This document shows, one piece after another, positions 11,165 to 20,320 of a DNA stretch of 64,000 nt. Position numbers and translations under genes: made by a program. Positions within the stretch are counted from its first letter, which is position 1; each line of letters opens with the position of its first letter. The stretch is from Amborella trichopoda (Eukaryota > Streptophyta > Magnoliopsida > Amborellales > Amborellaceae): the NCBI RefSeq assembly GCF_000471905.2, contig NW_006494789.1, positions 9,128,469-9,192,468 of the forward strand, read 5' to 3'. Below the pieces are notes generated by a model. The model had not been told where the DNA came from. It did no database searches and worked only from the letters and a program-made list of their open reading frames with translations.

Positions 11165-12252
11165 TGACTGTTTGGAAATTGAATGTCGGCTGAGGCGGTA
11201 GTCGCGCATCAGCTTGTCTTGTCAGTCCAAGAGCCCTTTGATGGGTTTTCACTTGAACAGGAGAAGTGGCACCATGAAGATGTTTTTCACCAACTTCTGT
11301 TATTTCTGGGCTCTTTTACCCATGACCTTGCAATCATGTCTACCTTTTCATCCATTTTTTCCCACGGTGTCTTTCTGAGGTCTTCACCGTGCTTGGGTTT
11401 CTGTTTTTCTACGAAACTCTCTTAGTCATGGTTTTGTGACCATGCCCGTCCGTCATTTTTACTCATGGCATTCCCTTGTCCAAGGGTACACCGTGCCTAT
11501 TTTTTTCTTAGAAGGCGTGTTTTAGGGTCGTGCCTTTGAGACCTGTGCGAAGCCTTTTAACATCATGCGCCCAGGATGCGCACTATAGTTTAGGGTCATA
11601 TAGCTGGACCGTAGCAGTAACGAATGACAGTCTGTAGAGGCCATAGAGTGAGTCTGGTGATGACTTCAGTTTTTGGTGGTTTTCCAGCGGGTGCAGTGGT
11701 TTTCCTAATGACTTGGGGGAAGTTGCAGAGGATTTCTCACAACGAAAGAGAGTTTCCGACAAGAACCGAAGGGTCAAGGGATACAAACTGTCACTGAAGG
11801 TGGACAGTTGAAAGGAAGGTGTGCAACTGTCGGGAAGGAAAACAGTTGCCATCCACATGTGTGAGTCGTGTGTCAGACTAGGAGGCAGATGGTTGCCCTT
11901 GGAAATCATCCAACCGTCAAGGAGATGAAGAGACTTTGGCCATAAAAATGAGGGGTCTCAAGAATCTAGGAGGTGCATGGAACAATGAAGAATGACCTGG
12001 AGGTGAACAGTCACAGACGTGAGAGACCTTAAAACACAGCCGGCACCGACTCAAGATACGCAATTGGCCAAGGGCCTTAAGAACATAGCTGATGCTAGCC
12101 TTTAGGATACGCGGCCGATGATAGGCATAAAAACACAGTCCATGCTGACCTTTTAGAAACACAGCTGGCTCTGGTTCTCAATAAGACAGTCGGCACTAAT
12201 AGTTAACAGCACTGCCAGCTTTAGCCTTTGGAAGACATAGCCGGCGCTGGCC
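11165..12252 (-). other. 3' internal region of element B
   Basis: Aligns block by block with C 23715-26530, with the middle deleted: AATGTCGGCTGAGGCGG (C 23738), TTTTCACCAACTTC (C 23850), the TTTAGGGTCATATAGCTGGACCGT minisatellite-like unit (C 24175) and the antisense-leader segment 11650-11915 (C 26120-26320). The antisense TATA and its upstream repeats fall in the deleted part. No gene is seen. Confidence 0.6.
12000..12250 (-). repeat. Degenerate repeats with GCCGGCGCTGG-like core, element B
   Basis: Motifs ACACAGCCGGCACCGA, ACATAGCTGATGCTAG, ACACAGCTGGCTCTGG and ACATAGCCGGCGCTGG recur every 25-35 bp. The same motif family occurs in C at 25375-25590 and 26375-26540. Confidence 0.6.
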
Positions 12253-12573
12253 TCAAACAGTTCTTATCAGTGCATGATCAGAGTCATGATGTGCACGACG
12301 TTGCTCGTGTACGACAATGAGTCGCAGGTGGGAACTGTTTTGCACGACGATGAGCCATGTGTGATGATATTCGTGCACGGCGCTGACTTGCGTAGGCAAA
12401 GGGAGGTGACTAGTGGTAAAGCCTGGCTTATGATGCCCGTTGGAAGCTAAGTCCTCCAGTACAACAGTGAAGTCCATGTTGTTCTGTGGAAGGGCATCCA
12501 TTGTGAACAGGGTGTGATATCCACCATAGGCTAGTTCCTTGCTAGAGAAGTCTGCTTTGTATGTTTGATACAC
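12253..12573 (-). CDS. Conserved ORF of unknown function downstream of integrase, element B
   Basis: Open for 106 codons on the element's sense strand, starting MYQTYKADFSSKELAYGG and ending HALIRTV. The matching place in C (26860-26537) is also open and aligns without gaps; I count about 64 identical residues of 106, including NNMDFTVVL, LASNG and PLPTQ. Most other coding parts of these elements have collected stops, so two open copies are notable. The His-rich second half is made of short imperfect repeats (TWLNVV, HHDxxHAL), so repetitive noncoding DNA is an alternative. It matches no family I know. Confidence 0.35.
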   Translation of the reverse strand: MYQTYKADFSSKELAYGGYHTLFTMDALPQNNMDFTVVLEDLASNGHHKPGFTTSHLPLPTQVSAVHEYHHTWLIVVQNSSHLRLIVVHEQRRAHHDSDHALIRTV

Positions 12574-12631
12574 TCATAAGATGAATTGAAGCAGACTCTC
12601 CATGTGGTTATGCTTCTTCTTCTTGATGAGG

Positions 12632-12797
12632 GTGTTTCTTTGGTGGGTTTGCTTCTTCTTCATGAGGAGAACATTTCTTTGGTGGGTTTGCTTCTTCTTC
12701 ATGAGGAGAGCATTTCTTTGGTGGGTTTGCTTCTTCTTCATGAGGAGAGCATTTCTTTGGTGGGTTTGCTTCTCCTTCATGAGAAGGGAATTTCTTT
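12632..12797 (+). repeat. 39-bp minisatellite, element B
   Basis: Four near-identical units containing TTTCTTTGGTGGGTTTGC followed by TTCTTCTTCATGAGGAG. As 39 is divisible by three, all frames stay open across the array. On the minus strand the unit reads EEEANPPKKCSPH and on the plus strand LLLLHEESISLVG. C has a shorter decayed copy at 26985-27210. Confidence 0.9.
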
Positions 12798-13017
12798 GGG
12801 CCTGTATTTGTCCTCTTATCCTCAGATGTAAGAGCAACACTACCGGTTTTAGTTTGTAACCGTCCTCTTATCCTCAGATGCAAGAGACTTGTAGCTTCCT
12901 AATAATGGGCTTTTTAGCTTGTAACTTGTAACTCATTTTTACTGCAATAAAAAGAGTTTAAAATTCACTCAAAATGTCTTGCTTGCTTTGTATTGAGTCT
13001 CTTTTCTTGAATAGGCA

Positions 13018-14330
13018 TCACGGATAGTACTTCTTTAGGTACCGACCATTGATAAGGGACATTGCCTCCTCTCCATCAGGATGTCCTAGTATGTAAGCTC
13101 TATTTGGTGAGACTTTTTTATTATAAAACGACCTTCCCACTTGGGTTCAAACTTCCCTTTATGATGTCCATGCATAACAATCAGCCTCTTGACGACCAGA
13201 TCTAAATCCCCTTAGGTGAATGAGTGGACTTTGACTGACTTGTCAAAAGCCCTTTTCATTCTCCCTTGGTTGAGTTCAGGGTTCTGCTGAGCCACTAATC
13301 CTTTTTTATCGAGTGCATCCAATTCTTGATACCAAAGTTTGACTCTCTCATCTTCGGTCTGTCCTTGATGTATAGCTACACGCAATGAAGGGATTTAAAT
13401 TTCGAGAGGTAAAACTGCTTCAACCCCATTGACCAGAGAATAGGGAGTGGAATCAGTCGCATTTTGTGTAGTAGTACGATGAGATCATAGTTCTTTGGGA
13501 AGCTTCTCGTGCCAATTCTTATTTGTCTTTCATACCAATTTTTGTTAAACATTTCACGGAGTCCTATTGAAGGCCTCAGCCAAGCTATTCTCCCAAGGGT
13601 GGTACATAATCGAGTATCTCCACTAGAAACTGAATTGGTTAATCAAGAAATCAATGTGGTGACTTCGAAATTGAGGGCCATTGTCCGAGATAATCCGGTC
13701 AGGCACCCCAAGCCGGTATATAATGTGATGTCGTACGAAGTTGCCCACTGTTGTCCTAGAAACTTCTTGAGGGGGACCTCTTCAACCCACTTAGAGAAAT
13801 AATCTATTGCATCTAGAATAAAGACATGACTCATTGATGAAGGAGGGTCAATAGGCCCTACAATGTCCATACTCCATTGTAAAAAGGGCCATGATGCCAT
13901 TGTAGAGTGTAAGGGCTCTGGAGTCTGGTGAACAAGACTTGAATGGATTTGGCACATCTGGCACTTCTTAGCATAGTTTAAGAAATCAACAATCATGGAA
14001 GGAATAATACCCCAATCAGTGTATCCGTTCATAGAGCTTCAGACCGGACTAGTGTAGTTCACAAATGCATGAGTGTACTTCTTCTAACGCCTTATTTGCC
14101 TTTTGAATGTGCACACATCTAAGAAGAATATCAACAAATGACCGTCTGAAGAGAGCATCTCCTTCAAGAAGGGTATACTTGGTAGACATTCGATGTACAC
14201 TATTGCGTTGGACACGATCTTCTGGGAGCCTGCCATGTTTTAGGAATGTAGTGATGGGCTCTTTCCAATCTGCTACCTGCTCAATTTCCACACCCATGGG
14301 GTCAAATCATTCTGGTTCTTGGTTTCGAAC
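13018..14330 (-). pseudogene. int: Integrase, element B
   Basis: Inserts the cDNA into the genome. The HHCC zinc domain is readable across frames (EEVHSCICELH, then KKCQMCQIHSSL). In the catalytic core, WSMDIVGPI has D codon 13865-13867, SDNGPQF (in another frame) has D codon 13683-13685, and SLAEAFNRT has E codon 13575-13577, so all three acidic residues survive with 35 residues between the last two. The C-terminal GKFEPKWEGRF is of GPY/F type, and the end GRYLKKYYP is followed by TGA at 13018-13020. Frameshifts and stops occur near 13640, 13700 and 14040. It is the best-preserved integrase in the window. Confidence 0.85.
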
Positions 14331-14559
14331 CTTAGCTCCTTGACTCTATGCCATTTTCTTGTTCAGTCATGATTAATTCTTTAGCTGATAGAAGTGCTCC
14401 AAATGGATAAGTAGGGCACTCGAGGAAGAAATTTCTCTCATCATTCGTGTCTACCTCGGTTCTTAATTCAATGTATCTCTATTCTGCCACCCAGACAAGC
14501 GTAGGTCTTGATGAGGATAATTGAATTGTAGCCCTGAGTTTTGCAAGTACACAACTTGC

Positions 14560-15062
14560 GAGTTTAGCCTTTTGGGGATGTACTCAAGGATATGTCTTGG
14601 AACTAGGCCATCTACGATTTTATGGTATCATGATAGGGCTTGAGAGTGTCTTTTCTCACATCATAGATCCCTTTGAGCTGTCGGATAGCAAACTCAGAGT
14701 CACCATAGATCTTGAGCTGCTCCAAGCCGAGGACGAAGGCTATCTCTAGCCCAATTTTAAGGGCTTGATATTCTGCCTTGTTATGAGAACCAGCATTGGA
14801 GAGCGAGAGAGAAAGAATGTAGCAGTATTCCTTCTTTTGAGGTTAGGAATACGACTCCAGTGCCTCCTCGGCCTGATTTGAAGGCTCTGTCGAAGTACAA
14901 TTCCCACGCGTTAGGAAGCTCTTCGTAGAATACTTCTTCATTAGGGAGGTCACTCGATAAGGGAGATTCCATGGTTACAGGGTGTACCGTGAGAAAATCA
15001 GCCAAGGCCTGGCCCCTGATGGCCTTTTGTGGGACATACGTGATGTCGAATTCCATCAGCAA
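14560..15062 (-). pseudogene. Second (archaeal-type) RNase H, element B
   Basis: WELYFDRAFKSGRGGTGVVF holds the first acidic residue. After a frameshift near 14790 come NKAEYQALKIGLEIA and IYGDSEFAIRQLKGIYDV, holding the second and third. This domain, which follows the normal gypsy RNase H, is diagnostic of the Tat lineage. The stretch down to integrase (14330-14560) continues the tether region with stops. Confidence 0.8.
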
Positions 15063-15079
15063 TAAGGCCTACTTAGCAA

Positions 15080-15900
15080 GGCATTCTGACTAGCATGGGC
15101 ATGTCATTAGAAATTTTACAGGATCTGCTTTTGATATATGTTTCACTTCATGACCAAGTAAGTAGTGACGAAGTTTTTGTACTGCAAAGATTAGGGCCAA
15201 GCACATATTCTCTATTGGGGGATAATTCTTCTTGGCCCTTTGCTTCCTGCGGCTGAGATAATACAGTGTCATTTCTTTTCCTTCATCATTTTCTGCGTCA
15301 ACAATGCCTCAAGTGACTTGTCTAAAGTGGTCATGTACAGAATTAGAGGTTTTCCCAAAATTGGTGTAGGGAGTACTGGAGGATTGAGTAAATAATGCTT
15401 GATATCATCAAGGTCTGCCTGACATGGTTCATCCGAGATGAATGGGGTATCCTTCTTTAACAAGTGCGTAAAGGGTTTACAACGACCTAAGAGGTTTGAG
15501 ATGAATCTGCGAATGTATGCTAGCTATCCTTGAAGAGAACCCTGATTTGGCCATTCTTCCTCTTGAATGGAACAACATTTGCTAGCCATTCAGGGAACTT
15601 GACCTCACGAATGAAGCCTGTTTATCTGAGTTTGGTTACTTCGACATCTATTTACATTTCAAGGTCAAGCCTGAACCTTCTTGATTTCTTCTTGGCACGT
15701 TTGACAGTCAGATCAATGCCGAGATGGTGAACGATGACTTGAGGTTCTAAACCCGTCGTCTCGTAGTAATGCCAAGCAAACACGTCTCGGTTTGTGCTCA
15801 AGAAAGTAGTGAAAATTTCTTGCTCTTTTGGATACATATTCTCTTAAATGAAAGTGGGTCTGAGTGGGCTTTGTCTCCAAGATTTATCTCCCCGAGCTCA
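15080..15900 (-). pseudogene. Reverse transcriptase/RNase H with the catalytic core deleted, element B
   Basis: The RT N-terminus is present: DVFAWHYYETTGLEPQVIVHH, AKKKSRRFRLDLEM and, after a stop, FIREVKFPEWLANVVPF and KNGQIRV. The sequence then jumps near 15530 straight to HTFADSSQTS-like/KPFTHLLKKDTPFISDE of the RT-RNase H connection. The palm, with the aspartates of YVDD, is missing (about 700 bp compared with C and E). RNase H motifs follow: DDIKHYLLNPPVLPTPILGK, LYYLSRRKQ and ENMCLALIFAVQKLRHYLL. The copy is inactive. Confidence 0.85.
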
Positions 15901-16979
15901 TCCGCTATGGCTTGACCGCCTTCTTCCCACTCTTCTAGGTCCTCCTACAGCTCTTCATCATTGTTTTCAAAAGTATTTTGATCAACCTCAAGTGTAAAGA
16001 CCGATGATTCTGACATCATCACCTCCGATAGAGGTCCAGGGTGGATCATAATTTCTGCACCTTTCATCTATTGAGGAATAGAAGGATCTTCAATAAATAT
16101 AGATTGCATCTCAGGCTACAAGAGTTTGACTTAACGATTATAGGGAATTTGAGATTCAATCATTGTGGAGCGAGAAGCGTCCTCATATGAATCACATGGT
16201 CTTTGCACGGGTGACTGTAGTGTTGCTCTGCGTTGGCTGGTACTTCATAAACTTGTACTATGTGGCAAGCTTCCTCAGAGTAGAAGCTTTTCCCTCTTAA
16301 TTCTCTCAGTCTCTACTCGAAGTTGGGCTCAGGGGACCACTAGGGTTTCTTTGGCTTCGAATTTTTGTGCTTCTTTGAAGAAGATGGCTCTACCTTGGCT
16401 TAGTTGCTAGGGCCAACTGTTAAGAATCCAACTGCCTGGGCCAAGGTCGTTTTCAGCTGCTTCCATTATGTCCTGCTTATATTGAACCCTTAAGCTCTTT
16501 GTCAAGAGCCTCGAAGTCTGGACATTTCAAGGTTGTACTTGCAGGAGATAGAGAAGAGGAAGGATGAGAAGCAGATGAAGGAGAAGGAGAAGGGTCAAAA
16601 AGTGGGGGACTTTTATGGTCATTCCCCTCATCAGACCAAATTAGGCAGCTTTTCACGTCATCACCAGGGTTGGACATGTGCAGGGGGTCTTTTAGGTCTT
16701 TTCCTTGCTTAGCCATTTGGGGGTGCTTTTAATGTCGTCATCCTCATTGGACGTGCTCTGAGTAGAAGATGACTCTAGGAGGTCCTCTCGATGAGGCGAG
16801 GAAGGAAGTAGGATCATGCCAGGGATAAAGTCCAGTTAAGTTTGCAATGGGGGAACCTGAGAAATTCCTGCTCAACTGAAGGTTGAGCTGTCTTGTTTCT
16901 CCGACGAGCAGCCCTTGGTGCTTGTCTCCTTCTGGTTTTCTGAGGTGGTGTTTAATTCGTCTTGCTAGGCTTGTGAACA
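15901..16979 (-). pseudogene. Gag-Pol linker without protease, element B
   Basis: It carries the Ser/Pro-rich segment (16716-16477: NPGDDVKSCL, then TLKCPDFEALDKELKGS) shared with A, C, D and E. It continues with SKPKKP, VQRPCDSYED and EEWEEGGQAIADELGEINL directly into RT. Where A and D have the protease (DGGSAVN-type loop, YNVLLGRPW), B has only about 500 bp of unrelated acidic linker. Confidence 0.7.
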
Positions 16980-18695
16980 ACCCTAGCTTAGCAAACTTCT
17001 TCTCATCTTAAGGACTTGAGTCTACTTTGCCCATGGTGGACTATCCATGGCTGGGAAGTCGTGGGTTCAGCAGAGTCTGAATCATTATAAGGAAGGTCAC
17101 GTGTTGGCAGATCCTCTTGCACCGGTGGAGCAGTGACTTGGGGATCACTTACTGGGATGTTGTAAAACTCCTGACATTCTCGCATTTTCTTTGCAAATAT
17201 ATCATGCAAACTGGTGCATTCCCACAGGTAGTGGCCCCATATCTGGTGGTATTGGTATCAACAGTCCTCAGTCCCTTGAACAAGGCATCAGGGCTACCTT
17301 GCCAGTTTTGGGTTGATTAGACCTTCTTGAAGCATTATGACAAAGAAGGTGTGAAGGATACCAAGGGCTTCATCTTCTTCTTGGACAGTTACTGCATGGG
17401 AGGCTTCTGCTACCCCACAGGCCTTCTTTAAGTCCTCAAGCTTTAATCAGAGCCTCGATACTGTCTTTTAGCGTGAAGTAGTCATATGTGGGGTGATTGA
17501 TCCTTCTATGATAATCATAATAATTCGCTTGAGTATCGAGCCTAGCTTGCTCAGGGAACTTGGCTTTTGGAAGTTCGATCATATTATGCTCCAATAATAA
17601 CCGAAATTTGCGGAGGGACCCATTCCTTCTCAAAGGGGTAGACCTTGTTCCTATGCCTGGTGAAATAATCATCCCGATTAAGATTCGCTGGTGGGGGTAC
17701 TCAGTTGTACAACTGTTGTTGCTTGCCTCTCTGAGGAGTTGTCTTTACTGTACTCACCCCTTTGGAGAGGTTCAAAGTTTGGGAGGGAGACTTCCTTGGA
17801 TCAGTGACTGCGATGGCTGCACTGATCACTCCTTTTTGTTGGCTGTCCCGAGTGTTAGTTCGAGAATTGCAATTACCCCGGGTGTTCCCCGAGCTTGCAG
17901 ACGGTTGTCGTGACCCGCCATTGTGGCATGATAGGCTTTCTATGCGAACTTATTTGGAGATCAGCTCTGACATGGAAGTTAGATTAAAGGCCTCAACATG
18001 TAGAGCGATTTTAGGTTGCATGTTCTACACACAAGTTTGAACCTCTTCCTTCTCAGACATGGTATTCAAATGGCGAGCAGCTAAATTGCTCCATCTTGAT
18101 ATGAACTAGTTCATGAGCTCATCGAGATCTTTGGTTAGGGTAAGAAGCTCGATGGTTTGAACCTCTCTCTTGACCTCATAGAAATACTGGTGGAACAACT
18201 TCTCCATTTCCTCCCAAGTATGCACCGAGTTCGGAGGAAGTCGAGTATAACTTTGAAAAGATGGGCCATCAAGGGTTTCAACAAACTGACGGAGAAAGAG
18301 TCTCCCATCAATCGTTGTTTCTCGACATGCTGTCTGGAAGTGGGTGATATGCTAGTTTGGGACGTGGTTCCATTGAATAGGGGAAACTTCCCTATCTTAT
18401 AATCTGAGGGAAACGGGACCTAGTCAATGTATGAAGGGTACAACCTTTAATAAGTCATTGCACCCTGTATCCCTAAAATTTGACTGTTCTTTAAGCTATG
18501 GCTTACCATAGCATCGATGTCTGCTTGTGAGATGAGGTGAGGGACAGAATTGTCCTGTGAGGAGGGAAGGGGCTGCCTTGGAGGTGCACCAGCTTAGTGG
18601 TGGGAATTTACCTCATGGTTAACTGATTGTCGTGCGGCGTCTATACGATCAATCTTCTCCATCATTGCGTGCACCATATCTTAAAACTTGTTCAT
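16980..18695 (-). pseudogene. gag: Gag polyprotein, element B, broken
   Basis: Starts at the ATG at 18695 (MNKF, then a stop). The core has SYID-VPFPSDYKIGKFPLFNG, SFSVSLLKPLMAHLF and LTLTKDLDELMN-like pieces. The first knuckle is degenerate (NYYDYHRRINHPTYDYFTLKD, near 17510), having lost its cysteines to Tyr. A second (WECTSLHDIFAKKM, near 17200) follows KFPEQARLDTQ. B and C show only two knuckles, while D and E show three. Many frameshifts are present. Confidence 0.8.
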
Positions 18696-19739
18696 GCGGT
18701 CTTCTTACGACTTAGGTTCGTCTATAACCATCATGCTGACTGTTTCTCCAAGGATGTGAGCCTTATTTACAATTGAGGGCTTGCGAACGCGCATGGTCGA
18801 TCTGTCAACAGGGCCACATGCGTGGCCGATAGCTCGTGGCCAATCACGTGAGGATCGGTTCTCAACGGTCTTGGGACCGTGGCTGATGAGGGGCTGGGTC
18901 ATTTTCTACGACATTTACCATAGTGTAGGGCTCATGGAGCTCTTCTTTAGGCTTCGTCATCGGAAGAGGGTAGAAGGGATTCAGGCGAAGGGGGTTATCA
19001 AAGGTGGTTGCTCTGACCGCCTTGATCACTTCCTTGGTCACAATTCGTAGACCCCTATCATGTTTAGTTTTGAGGTTTTGATGGACCTTACGCCAAAATT
19101 GTGATTGGGACTATGGATGGTTAGCTCTTCTTGCACAAGAGATAATTGTCTCCATCTGGTGCGGCAAAGGATAAAGGTCAAGAATTGAAGTCATCTTGGG
19201 CCGGGGAGGATGTAGAAATTGATCTTCCATCAAGTCTTTTCCTTGAGCTCTCTTGTGGGAGCCAGAGCCACGACCGAAATGACAGGCTAGTTCAGGATGG
19301 TACTCTTGGGGAAAGTCTTTGAGTACCAAGGCTAGAGGTGCTTGCTCGAAGAGGGAGGAGAAAGCATAAGCATGGTTGACTCATGAGGATGCCTAAGTCA
19401 AGGGCGACGGGAATTATATGATGGCGACACGTGTGTGCCCCATAACAAAGGATTACGGGGGACATGGCTTGAGCAAGTTGTCTAGCATTAGGAGGCCGAG
19501 AACTGCATCTGTAAGAGAACAGGTGGAGGCCTGCCCCTTACAGGGTGCACTTGTGTGTACTGAGTAGGAGGATAAGAAGATCGTCTCCTGTATACTTGGG
19601 ATAGCGTAATGATGGCGTTGCCCCAAGCAATGGGATGCATATGAATAACGTATATAAGATGTGGCCGTGGGAGGTTCGATCCTGAATGCTAACTTGAGGT
19701 TACATAAGGATTGGCTCTCGGTGTGGCTCAAGTGGGTGA
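18696..19739 (-). other. Leader between ORF1 and gag, element B
   Basis: No gene is seen. It matches C 33424-34457 in order, with blocks GACGGTCTTGGGACCGTGG (18868; C 33602) and GGCAAAGGAT (19164; C 33900). The A/D/E leaders carry CGGTCCCAAGACC, the reverse complement of part of the first block, at the equivalent place. Confidence 0.6.
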
Positions 19740-20231
19740 CCCATGAGGCTTATGGTGTGTGCGAGGTGTGGAGGCCACAGGGTCTCCGCCTCGATGTGTT
19801 GAGACTCTAAGGATAAAGACTCATGGTGGTATAGGAAGGTGGGGAGTAGCCTTGCGGCGATCTACAGAAGCAATGGCAACTTGTTTACCTTTTGTAGAGA
19901 GGAATTGAGCAACCTTTCGGCGTACCTCGGTAATACGACCGACAAGTGAATTGCCGGTAATTGGGTGCTTGCTATGTTCGGCAACAGATATGATGCCGAT
20001 GTAAGGCGCTTTGGTGGAGGTTCCACCAGAGCTGGGAGATGAGGAGTTATGGACTTTTAGGTCCCTCCTTATGCCAATCCAGGTTAGGACCTGGGAACTA
20101 GACCCGAGGTCTTTGCTCAAAAGGAGGGTTGGGAACGAAGTTGGAGGAACTTGTTCCCTGGGGACACTAGCGAATGCAAGGATAAGAAAATCCCCAATCC
20201 GGATGAATGGGTTATAGAACCCAGCAACCAT
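19740..20231 (-). pseudogene. Leader ORF (ORF1-like), element B
   Basis: Open from at least 20243 to 19821, the longest copy in the window. From MVAGFYNPFIRIGDFLILAF it goes on to PTSFPTLLLSKDLGSSSQVL, TWIGIRRDL, SSGGTSTKAP, ITGNSLVGRITEVRRKVAQF and LSTKGKQ. The NPFI-IGDFLIL start, the TWIG box and the RRKVA..KGKQ box recur in A and C. There is no known domain, and the role is unknown. The start at the second ATG (20231) fits C and E better than the upstream MSSL. Confidence 0.55.
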
Positions 20232-20298
20232 AAGTGACGACACAAAAAATAAAAGGAGAAAATTAGCTAAACAAGTATGATCCTACTAAGGGGTATAA

Positions 20299-20317
20299 GT
20301 CCCCAGTAGAGTCGCCA
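20299..20317 (-). promoter_or_regulatory. Primer binding site, element B
   Basis: On the minus strand TGGCGACTCTACTGGGGAC, three bases from the LTR end. It matches the tRNA-Arg type with a T for C change. Confidence 0.75.
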
Positions 20318-20320
20318 AGC

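Larger units (their letters stand above)
11165..20317 (-). mobile_element. Element B: RT-type element, body without 3' LTR
   Basis: Minus-strand body: PBS, leader ORF, gag, linker, RT/RNase H with a deletion, archaeal RNase H, integrase, unknown ORF, minisatellite, antisense leader remnant, tail. No protease motif lies between gag and RT. The tail starts at a point matching C 23715, so the last roughly 420 bp before the 3' LTR and the LTR itself are missing. Its 5' LTR (20321-23290) doubles as the 3' LTR of C. Confidence 0.8.
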
